A stretch of 64,000 nt of DNA, from positions 8,989 to 72,988 of the forward strand of contig JBEBRR010000010.1 in NCBI GenBank assembly GCA_040394735.1, given 5' to 3'. Under the pieces are notes generated by a model. It searched no databases and was not told the DNA's origin. It saw only the letters and a list, made by a program, of their open reading frames with translations. Numbering within the stretch: position 1 is the stretch's first letter; each line of letters begins with the position of its first letter. The stretch is from Leadbetterella byssophila_A. GTDB taxonomy: Bacteria; Bacteroidota; Bacteroidia; Cytophagales; Spirosomataceae. Of the stretch, positions 34,244 to 42,847 are shown one piece after another. The translations under genes were made by a program, and so were the position numbers.

Positions 34244-36442
34244 ATGGGAAGTGTGACCGAGGGCGTAACCTCGTTTTTTAAAGAGTTGCTGAGCTTTGAA
34301 ATGGGCAATAGCGAGTATGACTATAACCCATCCGTCAAAGATCAGAAATCGGACAGTGACATCGAGCGGTCCGACTTTATCAGTCGTGACCTGAGCTGGA
34401 TGAAATTTAATGAAAGAGTACTGGACCAGGTCAGGAATCCGGACCTCAATATTTTCGAAAAATTCAAGTTCCTGGCGATTACGGGCTCCAACCTCGATGA
34501 GTTTCTTACCGTTCGGGTAGGAAGCCTTTATAACTACCTGGATTTTGGTAAACCCCGCATGGATTATTCCGGGCTCCGGGAGAATGCCTTCAAAAAAGCT
34601 CTTCTTAACCAGATCAAAAAATTTTCCGATGAGCGCAACCGGCTGTTCCGTGAAGAGCTGAAGCCCATGTTTGAAGCCAATGAGTTCAGGATAGTGGAAT
34701 TCAGGGAGCTGACCAAAGAGCAACGCCACGAGGTTAACCAGTTTTTTGATAATATGGTATATCCCATGCTGACGCCCATGGTGTATGACCATACCCATAC
34801 CTTTCCCATATTGCTGCCCAGAAACCTGGTACTGGGTGTGGTCTCCGTCGATACCCAGACTACCCTCTTTACCGAAACGGAAGATATGAGGAAATTGTCT
34901 TTTGTGCAGATTCCTTCCAACCTGCCTAAATTCTATGAGTTTGAAGACGAGGGCATGGTGCTCTTCCTGCCTGTTGAAGAAGTGGTGCGCAGCAATATAC
35001 ATAAGATCTATAAGAATGTCAGAATAGAGTCGGTAGATCTCTTCAGAATTATCCGGAACGGTGATTTTGAGATTGAGGATGATGAGCTCGATGAAGATTT
35101 TGTCAATGAAATGAAGGAGAAGATCAGGGGCCGGCAGGCGGGCAGGGTAGTGTATATGGTCATTGAGAGTTCGCCTTCGGAATACATGATGGACATCCTT
35201 AAAAAGAAATGGGATATTGACAAATATAACATCCAGATCAATAATGAGCTGATGGATTATACCCGCCTGTGGCAGATTGTGAATCATGAGGATTTCAGGG
35301 GCTTTCTGCCGAAGTCGGCCAGTTCCATACCTCCTGTCAACTATAATAAGGATCAGTCGATTTTTGAAAACATCAGGGAGCATGATATCCTGCTGCATCA
35401 TCCTTACAACAGCTTTGAGCCGGTTCTGACCCTGATCGAAAAAGCGGCGGAAGACCCTAATGTGCTTTCCATTAAACTGACCATTTACCGGCTGGCTAAA
35501 AATTCAAGGATCACGGCGGCCCTGCTCCGTGCGGCAGAAAACGGGAAGCATGTTTCGGCTCTTTTTGAGATCAAAGCCCGGTTCGATGAGGAAAATAACA
35601 TCCGGGAAGCGGAAAAGCTGCAGAAGGCCGGGTGCTTTGTGATTTACGGGATCGGCTGGCTGAAAACCCATACCAAGCTGATGCTGATTGTCAGGAAAGA
35701 AGGTCAGCGGGTGGTGCAGTATGCACACCTGGCCAGCGGGAACTATAACGAAGACACGACCAAGCTCTATACGGACATCAGCCTGCTGACGGCTAACGAA
35801 GATTATACCCACGACATCGCGGAGTTCTTCAATGCCATTACCGGGCATTCCCAGCCCCAATCGTATATTAACCTGATCACCTCTCCTGGAAATATGCGCA
35901 AGGCCATGGTGGCTATGATCAGGAGGGAAGCCGAAAATGCAGAGAAAGGGAAGGCGGCCGGCATATGCCTGAAGGTAAACTCACTGGAAGACAAGGAAGT
36001 CATTGAAGAGCTGTACGCGGCGTCGCAGGCAGGGGTAAAGATCGAGCTGATTGTACGCGGAATATGTTGCCTCAGACCCGGAAGACCCGGCCTGAGTGAA
36101 AACATAAAAGTGCGTTCGCTGGTAGGAAGTTACCTGGAACATGCACGGATACTCTACTTTCATAACGAAGGACGGCCGGAGTTGTACGTGGGGAGTGCCG
36201 ATATTATGGTACGCAGCTTCGACAAGCGGATCGAGTCATTGTTTAAAGTAACCAATGAACGCCTCGAAGGACAGCTGACCCATATTCTCAAGGCGAACCT
36301 GGAAGATAATTATAATGCCTACGAACTCCTGGAAAACGGAGATTACGCCAAAGTGGAAAATGACGGAGAGCATGTGCTGAATGTGCACCGCTATTTCTTT
36401 GAAAAAGATCAGCAGGATATTACCACCGATAAATTATTCTGA
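34244..36442 (+). CDS. ppk1: Polyphosphate kinase 1
   Basis: Reversibly transfers the terminal phosphate of ATP to polyphosphate. 732 residues from ATG 34244; an in-frame ATG at 34301 would still include the first conserved segment (SRDLSWMKFNERVLDQ, about 46-61) and remains possible. Catalytic features: KTHTKLML with the autophosphorylated His near 476, the second essential His in YLEHARILYF near 633, and the ATP-site ERLEGQ-type C terminus. The order N, head, C1 and C2 domains fits PPK1. First gene of a tight operon with msrA (3 bases) and a HIT protein (2 bases), which together suggest a stress/nucleotide module. Confidence 0.96.
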   Translation: MGSVTEGVTSFFKELLSFEMGNSEYDYNPSVKDQKSDSDIERSDFISRDLSWMKFNERVLDQVRNPDLNIFEKFKFLAITGSNLDEFLTVRVGSLYNYLDFGKPRMDYSGLRENAFKKALLNQIKKFSDERNRLFREELKPMFEANEFRIVEFRELTKEQRHEVNQFFDNMVYPMLTPMVYDHTHTFPILLPRNLVLGVVSVDTQTTLFTETEDMRKLSFVQIPSNLPKFYEFEDEGMVLFLPVEEVVRSNIHKIYKNVRIESVDLFRIIRNGDFEIEDDELDEDFVNEMKEKIRGRQAGRVVYMVIESSPSEYMMDILKKKWDIDKYNIQINNELMDYTRLWQIVNHEDFRGFLPKSASSIPPVNYNKDQSIFENIREHDILLHHPYNSFEPVLTLIEKAAEDPNVLSIKLTIYRLAKNSRITAALLRAAENGKHVSALFEIKARFDEENNIREAEKLQKAGCFVIYGIGWLKTHTKLMLIVRKEGQRVVQYAHLASGNYNEDTTKLYTDISLLTANEDYTHDIAEFFNAITGHSQPQSYINLITSPGNMRKAMVAMIRREAENAEKGKAAGICLKVNSLEDKEVIEELYAASQAGVKIELIVRGICCLRPGRPGLSENIKVRSLVGSYLEHARILYFHNEGRPELYVGSADIMVRSFDKRIESLFKVTNERLEGQLTHILKANLEDNYNAYELLENGDYAKVENDGEHVLNVHRYFFEKDQQDITTDKLF

Positions 36443-36445
36443 GCC

Positions 36446-37075
36446 GTGAGAAAACATGCGTTCATATTTTGGATATTTTTGCTGGTAAGTAATGCGGCAT
36501 GTTCGCAAAAGACCAAAAAAGAAGCAATGAGTAAAGATAATTTAGAAACCGCTGTGCTGGCCGGGGGATGTTTCTGGTGTACAGAAGCTGTTTTCCAGCA
36601 GTTGAAAGGGGTGGATCATGTGGAGTCAGGGTATACCGGCGGGAACGTGGCCCATCCGACCTATGAGCAGGTATGTACAGGCACCACAGGGCACGCTGAA
36701 GTAATAAAAATATGGTACGATCCGCAGGTGATTAATTTTGAGGGGCTCCTGGAGGTATTCTTTAAAACGCACGATCCTACTTCGCTGAACCGGCAGGGAG
36801 CCGATGTGGGTACCCAATACCGTTCGGCCATCTTCTACCGCAATGAAAAGGAAAAGGAAACTGCCGCTGAGATCATCCGGGAGCTGAATGAGTCCGGGTA
36901 TTATTCAGACAGGATCGTGACTACCCTGGAGCCACTGGAGGCGTATTATGCGGCTGAAAACTATCACCAGGACTATTTCAGGCTGAAAGGAGATCAGAAT
37001 CCCTACTGCCAGGTGGTGATCCGGCCCAAGCTGGAGAAGTTTGAAAAGGTATTTAAAGACAAGATCAAAAACTAA
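36446..37075 (+). CDS. msrA: Peptide-methionine (S)-S-oxide reductase, lipoprotein form
   Basis: Repairs S-methionine sulfoxide in proteins. 209 residues. The catalytic GGCFWC lies at 40-45 (Cys42); GTTGHAEV and the NYHQDYF segment match MsrA, and a C-terminal Cys in NPYCQV may resolve the disulfide. The GTG at 36446 gives a lipoprotein signal (FLLVSNAAC, Cys19), which places the enzyme in the cell envelope; starting at the internal ATG 36527 would give a cytoplasmic enzyme. The GTG follows the ppk1 stop by 3 bases, typical of a coupled operon, so I prefer it. Confidence 0.93.
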   Translation: MRKHAFIFWIFLLVSNAACSQKTKKEAMSKDNLETAVLAGGCFWCTEAVFQQLKGVDHVESGYTGGNVAHPTYEQVCTGTTGHAEVIKIWYDPQVINFEGLLEVFFKTHDPTSLNRQGADVGTQYRSAIFYRNEKEKETAAEIIRELNESGYYSDRIVTTLEPLEAYYAAENYHQDYFRLKGDQNPYCQVVIRPKLEKFEKVFKDKIKN

Positions 37076-37077
37076 GC

Positions 37078-37467
37078 ATGGCCACTATATTCGGTAAGAT
37101 CGTTTCGGGGGAAATTCCGGCCCATAAAATTGCGGAAAATGATGAATTCCTGGCTTTTCTTGATGTCTTCCCCTGCCACGAAGGCCATACGCTGGTGATT
37201 CCGAAGAAAGAAACTGACTACCTGTTCGACCTGGACGATGAATCTTATGGTAAGCTTTTCGCCTTTGCCAAAACCTTGGAGCCGGCCATCAAGGAAGCCG
37301 TTCCCTGCACAAAAGTAGGCCTGGCCGTGGTAGGTTTGGAGGTACCCCATGTGCACGTGCACCTTATCCCGATGGATCATATCTCGGACATGGATTTTAC
37401 GTCCAAGCTGAAGGTTTCGCAGGAAGAACTGGCGGCTACGGCTGAGCGGATCCGGTCGTTTTTGTGA
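37078..37467 (+). CDS. HIT family protein (histidine triad nucleotide hydrolase)
   Basis: Hint-type nucleotide-binding hydrolase, typically cleaving AMP-linked phosphoramidates, cytoplasmic. 129 residues, full length for the family. IFGKIVSGEIPAHKI (4-18) is the common N terminus, HEGHTLVIPKK (34-44) the strand before the loop, and the histidine triad HVHVHLIPM occupies 91-99. It follows msrA by 2 bases and ends the ppk1 operon. Confidence 0.95.
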   Translation: MATIFGKIVSGEIPAHKIAENDEFLAFLDVFPCHEGHTLVIPKKETDYLFDLDDESYGKLFAFAKTLEPAIKEAVPCTKVGLAVVGLEVPHVHVHLIPMDHISDMDFTSKLKVSQEELAATAERIRSFL

Positions 37468-37473
37468 GCACTA

Positions 37474-37557
37474 TCTTTGTGGCCTTTGTGAAAACAACCT
37501 GGTGTTCTTTGTGAAAAATTACATTGCACAAAGTAATTGCAGTAAAGAACACAAAGA
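37474..37557. repeat. Imperfect CTTTGTG inverted repeat between convergent genes
   Basis: TCTTTGTGGCCTTT (37474-37487) pairs with AAAGAACACAAAGA (37544-37557) at 12 of 14 positions, with a further direct TTCTTTGTGAAAAA copy at about 37505-37518. Such CTTTGTG-rich segments look like dispersed intergenic repeats known from Bacteroidota genomes. Located between the HIT gene and the convergent flippase gene. Confidence 0.5.
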
Positions 37558-37584
37558 AGAAACGCAGGCCTTAAGCTTTGAAAT

Positions 37585-37609
37585 TGCCTGACGTAACCTT
37601 TATCAGGCA
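37585..37609 (-). terminator. Weak hairpin overlapping the flippase stop codon
   Basis: TGCCTGA (37585-37591) and TCAGGCA (37603-37609) pair perfectly with an 11-base loop. The flippase stop (37603-37605) is inside the stem. Only a short ATTTC follows on the minus strand, so termination is plausible but weak. Confidence 0.35.
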
Positions 37610-39096
37610 GGAACCGGCTTTTTTTTCTCCATCGTATAAATAAGTGCCACAAATACGGCGCAAAGAAGCCCCTGCAGCAGCAATGACCGCATGAGTTGAC
37701 TGTTATCAGCAAAAGAATACCCCCAGATGATGACTGCCGCCACCACCAGGTAGAACAGCACCCGCCCCGTTTCGTAAGGAATGGGGTAATATTTCTCGCC
37801 GAGAATATAACAGGAGGCTACCATCAGGAAGGAAGACACCGCAAATGAAATGGCACATCCCATAAACCCGAAGTGGGGAATCAGCAGCATGTTCAGCAGT
37901 ACGGTAACCGCCATGGCTCCTACTGTAATATAGGTGCCGAAATACGTTTTGTCACTGAGCTTGAACCAGATGGTGAGGTTACTGTACAGGCCGATAAAGA
38001 GATTAGCGAGCAGCAGGAGCGGCACAACGAAAATTCCCTGGCGGTAGTTTTCACCCAGAATGAGCCCGATCCAGTTAAGGTTGAGGCTCACTGCCACCCA
38101 GATCACAATGCAGGCAATGGTAAACCACTTGGTACTGAGTGCAATCATTCGCGGAGAATTGTGGTCATCCATTTTAGAAAAAAAGAGGGGCTCTGCAGCA
38201 TAACGGTAGGCCTGAACTACCAGGGTCATGAAAATAGACAATTTATAAACGTTGGTATAAATCCCGAAAGCCGTATCCACATCCGGAAACGCCGGGTAGA
38301 ATCCATCCGGAAGAAACTTACGGAAAAGAAGGCGGTCAGCCGTAAGGTTAATGGACCCGGCCAGGCCCATGATCATCAGCGGCCAGGCATATTCCAGAAC
38401 CACTTTAAGCTTTTCCCACATCCATACCAGCCGGAAGCCGGTAAACTCTTTCCAGAGCATCAGCAGAGTGAGCAGGCTGGCTACATAATTGGCATAGATA
38501 ATAAAATCGGGACCTTTTTCCACGCTGTAAAAAGTGGAAATAAATGACTTGTATTCCGGGAGGAAGCGGTCAGTAACAATGCCGTGACAGAAATAAATAA
38601 AGAAAAGCGTGGCAAAAATATTGATGAGAATATTGGCCAGTTTGATAGCCACAAATTTCTTGACCCGGTTGTTTGCCCTAAGCCTGACAAACGCAATGGC
38701 ACAAACGGCATCGGTGAGCAGGATGACAGCCAGAAGCGTGATCAGGTGTTCGGAATGCGGGAAATTCAAGGCGTTGGCCAGGGGAGTGGCAAATACAATG
38801 ATGAGACCGGAAAGAGTAGCCCCGAAAACGATAATAAAGCTCAGGATCAGATTAAAATACTCCTCCTGGTTCTCCTTCCTGGAGGCATACCGGAAAAAGG
38901 CGGTTTCCATTCCAAAGGTAAAGAGAATGTTCAGGGGGATCATATAAGTGTAGAAAAGGCCGTTCTCTGCCAGCATTTCGGGCTGGTTAAAGGCACGGGT
39001 GTGGACGGCCACCATGAGCCAGTTCAGCAATCTGCCCACGATGGTGCTCATACCATACAGCACGGCATCGCCGGCCAGCTTCTTTAGAAAACTCAT
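37603..39096 (-). CDS. Polysaccharide/oligosaccharide flippase (Wzx/MATE-like)
   Basis: 497-residue integral membrane protein with about 13-14 predicted spans and the amphipathic N terminus MSFLKKLAGDAVLYGMSTIVGR (in part) common to lipid-linked-oligosaccharide exporters of the MOP superfamily. PLNILFTFGMETAFFRYASR and VVQAYRYAAEPLFF are typical of Bacteroidota members. It probably translocates an undecaprenyl-linked saccharide. No glycosyltransferase gene cluster is adjacent, so the substrate is unknown. Divergent from tRNA-Leu and convergent with the HIT gene. Confidence 0.85.
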   Translation of the reverse strand: MSFLKKLAGDAVLYGMSTIVGRLLNWLMVAVHTRAFNQPEMLAENGLFYTYMIPLNILFTFGMETAFFRYASRKENQEEYFNLILSFIIVFGATLSGLIIVFATPLANALNFPHSEHLITLLAVILLTDAVCAIAFVRLRANNRVKKFVAIKLANILINIFATLFFIYFCHGIVTDRFLPEYKSFISTFYSVEKGPDFIIYANYVASLLTLLMLWKEFTGFRLVWMWEKLKVVLEYAWPLMIMGLAGSINLTADRLLFRKFLPDGFYPAFPDVDTAFGIYTNVYKLSIFMTLVVQAYRYAAEPLFFSKMDDHNSPRMIALSTKWFTIACIVIWVAVSLNLNWIGLILGENYRQGIFVVPLLLLANLFIGLYSNLTIWFKLSDKTYFGTYITVGAMAVTVLLNMLLIPHFGFMGCAISFAVSSFLMVASCYILGEKYYPIPYETGRVLFYLVVAAVIIWGYSFADNSQLMRSLLLQGLLCAVFVALIYTMEKKKPVPA

Positions 39097-39178
39097 TTCC
39101 TGATTTTTGTGACAATTTTCAGAAAAATAGCCGGTTTTTCAAAACAGCCCGTAATTTGAAAAATATTTTCCCGGAAGA

Positions 39179-39211
39179 TTTGCACCATTTGAAAATAAAG
39201 CCCTACCTTTG
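39179..39211 (+). promoter_or_regulatory. Promoter of tRNA-Leu: TTTG - 21 bases - TACCTTTG
   Basis: TTTG at 39179-39182 and TACCTTTG at 39204-39211 fit the Bacteroidota -33/-7 consensus. Predicted start around 39216, about 23 bases before the mature tRNA. This is the cleanest housekeeping promoter in the window. Confidence 0.75.
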
Positions 39212-39238
39212 CAGCCCGAATAAGACAGGTATATTTTT

Positions 39239-39320
39239 GCGGGCGTGGCGGAACTGGTAGACGTGCCAGACTTAGGATCTGGTGCCGCAAGGCGTGGGGG
39301 TTCGATTCCCTCCGCCCGTA
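39239..39320 (+). tRNA. tRNA-Leu (anticodon TAG)
   Basis: 82-base tRNA. Acceptor GCGGGCG (39239-39245) pairs with CGCCCGT (39313-39319), with a final G-U pair at the first position. D-arm GGCGGAACTGGTAGACGTGCC, in part; anticodon stem CAGAC/TCTGG-type around CTTAGGA giving anticodon TAG for CUA; a long variable arm (TGCCGCAAGGCG) as expected for type II Leu tRNAs; T-arm GGGGG TTCGATT CCCTC (39296-39312). Discriminator A at 39320; CCA is not encoded. It is followed by a terminator, then trigger factor. Confidence 0.97.
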
Positions 39321-39327
39321 CTTCTGA

Positions 39328-39357
39328 CCCTTCAACCGTCTTGGTTGAAGGGTTTTT
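39328..39357 (+). terminator. Intrinsic terminator after tRNA-Leu
   Basis: CCCTTCAACC (39328-39337) and GGTTGAAGGG (39343-39352) form a perfect 10-base stem with a 5-base loop followed by TTTTT. Confidence 0.92.
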
Positions 39358-39377
39358 AAATTTTAAACGTCAGTTAA

Positions 39378-40718
39378 ATGCAGACAAAATTCGATAAAGT
39401 ATCTTCTACGCTTGGTCAGCTTCACGTGGAAGTAAGCGAGGCGGATTATAAACCTTCGGTTGAGAAAAAAATCAGGGAATACGCTAAAACAGCACAGGTG
39501 AAAGGTTTCCGGCCCGGACACGTGCCCATTCCCTATATCAAAAACCTCTACGGGAAGAGCATTCTGGTCGATGAGGTGATCCGGGTGGCCAGTCAGGCGG
39601 TAAATGACCTGATCAAAGAGCAGAACCTGAATATAGTAGGGGAGCCTAAGCCGAAAGAAGATTCATATAATATCGACTGGCATGCGCAGAAAGATTTTCA
39701 GTTCAATTATGAGATCGGCTTTGCTTCTGATTTCACGGTAGATCTTCAGAAAATCCCGGCTATTGTCCAATACGAGATCGAACCTTCGGAAGAACAGGTG
39801 AGCAATTCTATTGAAGACCTGAAAAAGCGTTTCGGGGTAGATAAGGAGCCTGAAGTTTCGGAAGAAGGAGATATTATCTTCGGTAAGCTTCAGCAGGAAG
39901 CCACTGAATTCTTTTTCCAGTCGGGAATCCCTACCGATAAAGTGAAGGCTGATGCCAAAACACAGTTTATCGGTGTGAAAAAAGGGGATAAGCTGAAATT
40001 TGATATCCAGTCTGTTTTTGAAACGGTGAAAGAGCTGGGTTTTGCCACCGGGAAATCGGATGAAGACGCCGGCCAGCTGGAAGGAGAATTTGAGTTCGAA
40101 GTAGAACGGATCAGCCGTGTTGAACCTTCTGAATTAAACCAGGAATTTTTTGATAAAGTGCTGGGCGAAGGGAAAGCCAAAGACGAAAAAGAATTTACCG
40201 AACAGGTAAGAAGCATAATCAAGGATAATTACAGAAGGGAATCAGACTTCCTGTTTGATTTTGAAGTGGAAAAAGCCCTGTTGGAAAGCGTGGCCATCGA
40301 GCTCCCTGAAGAATTTCTGAAAGCATACCTGCTGGAAGTAAATGAAGGGAAAGCTACGGCAGAAGATCTTGAGAGAGAATTCCCGGCTATTATGAGAGGA
40401 ATCCGTCTTGACTTCATCCGTTCACAGGTAGCCCGTGATAATGAAGTTAAAGTAGAGTATGACGATATTCTTGACGAAGTAAAAAGCGAGATTCGCGGCT
40501 ATTTCGGCGGACAGGGCGGTTTTGACGGCATGGAAGAGTTTATCGACAACATGGCTAAAAAACAGCTGGATGGCAATAAGGAAAATACCAGGAAATACTT
40601 TGACCGCGCCTTTGGCCGCAAAGTGCTCGGCTTTGTGAAAGAAAAAGTACAGAGAAATAATGAGCCGGTATCTGTGGAGAAATTCAACGAGATTGCTACC
40701 GAGTCATATAAGAACTAA
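39378..40718 (+). CDS. tig: Trigger factor (ribosome-associated chaperone)
   Basis: Binds nascent chains at the ribosome exit and assists folding; cytoplasmic. 446 residues. The N-terminal ribosome-binding domain contains the diverged signature VKGFRPGHVPIPYIKNLYG (about 39-57; canonical GFRxGxxP loop). The central domain (about 150-245) is short and poorly matched to an active FKBP-type PPIase, as usual in Bacteroidota, and the C-terminal helical chaperone domain extends to the end. Sits ahead of clpP-clpX, the classic tig-clpP-clpX order, but separated from clpP by a terminator. Confidence 0.94.
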   Translation: MQTKFDKVSSTLGQLHVEVSEADYKPSVEKKIREYAKTAQVKGFRPGHVPIPYIKNLYGKSILVDEVIRVASQAVNDLIKEQNLNIVGEPKPKEDSYNIDWHAQKDFQFNYEIGFASDFTVDLQKIPAIVQYEIEPSEEQVSNSIEDLKKRFGVDKEPEVSEEGDIIFGKLQQEATEFFFQSGIPTDKVKADAKTQFIGVKKGDKLKFDIQSVFETVKELGFATGKSDEDAGQLEGEFEFEVERISRVEPSELNQEFFDKVLGEGKAKDEKEFTEQVRSIIKDNYRRESDFLFDFEVEKALLESVAIELPEEFLKAYLLEVNEGKATAEDLEREFPAIMRGIRLDFIRSQVARDNEVKVEYDDILDEVKSEIRGYFGGQGGFDGMEEFIDNMAKKQLDGNKENTRKYFDRAFGRKVLGFVKEKVQRNNEPVSVEKFNEIATESYKN

Positions 40719-40732
40719 TTCCGGGTACGGAG

Positions 40733-40778
40733 AAAAATCGGGTAAGGGGTCTCTCCTGCCCGATTTTTGCGTTTTTTC
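40733..40778 (+). terminator. Intrinsic terminator after tig
   Basis: AAAAATCGGG (40733-40742) and CCCGATTTTT (40759-40768) pair perfectly, with additional weak pairing inside, followed by GCGTTTTTT. Confidence 0.88.
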
Positions 40779-40837
40779 GCATTGAACTTTTATAGGACGT
40801 TTCATTGTTTTCTTTCAATATAAAGATTAATCATACT

Positions 40838-41515
40838 ATGAACTTCGGAGAAGAATTTAGAAAATATGCGGTGCACCACGCAGGCATCAGTGGCCTGACC
40901 ATCGATGATTACATGAAGCACAACATAACGAACATGACCCCCAATATCATTGAGGAACGTCCGATGCGCTTTGCCGCCATTGACGTTTTTTCAAGACTGA
41001 TCATGGACAGGATCATTTTCCTGGGTACGGGGGTAGACGACCAGATCGCCAACATCGTGGTGGCGCAGCTGCTATTCCTGGAATCGGTAGATGCCAAGAA
41101 AGATATCCTGATGTATATCAACAGTCCCGGAGGTTCAGTGTATGCCGGCCTCGGTATGTATGATACCATGCAGTATGTACGTCCGGAAGTAGGTACCATA
41201 TGTACTTCACTGGCAGCCTCTATGGGCGCAGTCCTGCTGGCCGGCGGAGCGGCAGGCAAGCGTACCGCTCTTCCGCATGCAAGAATAATGATCCACCAGC
41301 CCAGCGGCGGTGCCCAGGGGCAGTCGAGAGACATGGAAATTACCGTAAAGCAGATCATTGAAATACGTAAGGAACTATATGAGATTCTGGCGCAGCATAC
41401 CGGCAAAAGCTATGAGGAGATCGACAGGGACTCTGATCGCGATTACTGGATGAAAGCAGAGGAGGCCAAGGCCTACGGCCTGATCGACGAAGTGCTTTAC
41501 CGGGATAAAAACTAA
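40838..41515 (+). CDS. clpP: ATP-dependent Clp protease proteolytic subunit
   Basis: Serine peptidase that forms the 14-mer chamber of ClpXP/ClpAP. 225 residues from ATG 40838 (MNFGEEFRKYAVHHAG is the usual Bacteroidota N terminus). The catalytic Ser is in SLAASMGA (Ser128) and His in MIHQPSG (His153); INSPGGSVYAGLGMYDTMQY covers the oxyanion and handle strands. An ATG at 40805 would add 11 residues and is not favoured. Upstream terminator and about 60 bases of AT-rich sequence suggest an own promoter, though no full TAnnTTTG match is present. clpX follows after 20 bases that include a C8 run. Confidence 0.96.
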   Translation: MNFGEEFRKYAVHHAGISGLTIDDYMKHNITNMTPNIIEERPMRFAAIDVFSRLIMDRIIFLGTGVDDQIANIVVAQLLFLESVDAKKDILMYINSPGGSVYAGLGMYDTMQYVRPEVGTICTSLAASMGAVLLAGGAAGKRTALPHARIMIHQPSGGAQGQSRDMEITVKQIIEIRKELYEILAQHTGKSYEEIDRDSDRDYWMKAEEAKAYGLIDEVLYRDKN

Positions 41516-41535
41516 CCCCCCCCGGTTGAAATTAT

Positions 41536-42801
41536 ATGGCAAAACCAAAAGAACAGAACTGCTCTTTTTGTGGCAGAACAAAAAACGAGGTGGAGATCCT
41601 GCTGTCAGGACAGAGCGGAAATATCTGCAACAACTGTATTGAACAGGGATATGAAATGATCCAGCGGGAAATCTACGGGATAGATGTTTCCAAGCCCAAG
41701 AAGAAGGGGGCTCAGCCTACGGCGAAGTTTGAGCTGAGGCCGCCGCAGGAGCTGAAACAATACCTGGATAAATATATTATCGGGCAGGATGAAGCCAAAA
41801 AAGTGCTCACTGTAGCGGTATATAATCACTACAAGCGGCTGATGCAACCGGCCACGGATGACGATGTGAACATTGAAAAGTCCAATATCATCATGGTCGG
41901 TGAGACCGGAACAGGAAAAACTTACCTGGCGCGGACTATCGCTAAAATGCTGCAGGTTCCTTTTGCTATAGCGGATGCTACTGTTTTAACGGAGGCCGGT
42001 TATGTGGGCGAAGATATCGAAAGCATTCTTACACGTTTGCTTCAGGCAGCCGACTACAATGTGGAACAGGCCCAGAGGGGAATTGTGTACATCGATGAGA
42101 TCGATAAGATAGCGCGTAAATCGGATAACCCCTCCATTACCCGTGACGTGAGCGGGGAAGGGGTACAGCAGGGGCTTCTGAAGCTGCTGGAAGGCTCAGT
42201 AGTAGGTGTTCCGCCGCAGGGAGGCCGCAAGCACCCGGACCAGCAGCTGGTTCAGGTAAATACCGAGAATATTCTTTTTATCTGTGGCGGGGCGTTTGAC
42301 GGTATTGCCCGGCATATTGCCAAACGCATCAATACTTCGTCTATCGGTTTCCGGCAGGAAGGAAAGGGTGTGGACCTCAATAAGGAAGAAAGCCTGATGC
42401 GCTACGTGACGCAGCAGGATCTGAAGTCGTTCGGACTTATACCGGAGCTGATCGGGCGCCTTCCGCTGCTGACCTACCTGAACCCGCTCGACAGGAATAC
42501 GCTGAAACGAATTCTTACCGAGCCGCAGAATGCACTGGTGAAACAATACCAGAAGCTCTTCAGGATGGAAGGAATTGAGCTGACATTTGAAGAGAATGCA
42601 TTGGATTACGTGGTAGACCAGGCGGTTAAATTTAACCTGGGCGCCAGGGGGCTCCGCTCCATCTGTGAAGCCATCCTGACGGATGCCATGTTTGAGCTGC
42701 CTTCTGATAAAGCAGTGAAGAGCTTTGTAGTAACAGAAGACTATGCCCGCTCGAAATTTGAACATTCGTCACTGTACGAGATTAAAAAGGACGCGGCGTA
42801 A
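41536..42801 (+). CDS. clpX: ATP-dependent Clp protease ATP-binding subunit ClpX
   Basis: AAA+ unfoldase that feeds substrates to ClpP. 421 residues, full length. The N-terminal zinc-binding domain has Cys9, Cys12, Cys31 and Cys34; Walker A is GETGTGKT (about 122-129), pore loop GYVGED, Walker B IVYIDEIDK, RKH loop GRKHPDQ and sensor 2 GARGLRSICE. Cotranscribed with clpP. Ends 14 bases before a perfect palindrome shared with the convergent peptidase gene. Confidence 0.97.
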   Translation: MAKPKEQNCSFCGRTKNEVEILLSGQSGNICNNCIEQGYEMIQREIYGIDVSKPKKKGAQPTAKFELRPPQELKQYLDKYIIGQDEAKKVLTVAVYNHYKRLMQPATDDDVNIEKSNIIMVGETGTGKTYLARTIAKMLQVPFAIADATVLTEAGYVGEDIESILTRLLQAADYNVEQAQRGIVYIDEIDKIARKSDNPSITRDVSGEGVQQGLLKLLEGSVVGVPPQGGRKHPDQQLVQVNTENILFICGGAFDGIARHIAKRINTSSIGFRQEGKGVDLNKEESLMRYVTQQDLKSFGLIPELIGRLPLLTYLNPLDRNTLKRILTEPQNALVKQYQKLFRMEGIELTFEENALDYVVDQAVKFNLGARGLRSICEAILTDAMFELPSDKAVKSFVVTEDYARSKFEHSSLYEIKKDAA

Positions 42802-42815
42802 GATGATGTCGCGTG

Positions 42816-42847
42816 AAGTAAGGGCGTTGCATGCAACGCCCTTACTT
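42816..42847. terminator. 32-base perfect palindrome, bidirectional terminator
   Basis: Bases 42816-42847 are an exact palindrome with core GGGCGTTGC/GCAACGCCC. T5 (42846-42850) follows on the plus strand. On the minus side it overlaps the stop codon of the P1 peptidase gene (42842-42844) and has no clear U-tract. Separates clpX from the convergent peptidase. Confidence 0.8.

Noticed and set aside
34220..35401. 393-codon minus-strand frame opposite ppk1
   Set aside because: Lies entirely within the ppk1 coding sequence, composition is unlike a real protein, and ppk1 motifs are intact on the plus strand.
39093..39335. 80-codon minus-strand frame across tRNA-Leu (GRRESNPHALRHQILS...)
   Set aside because: It is the well-known false translation of the complement of a tRNA-Leu; the tRNA is clear and no other coding sign exists.
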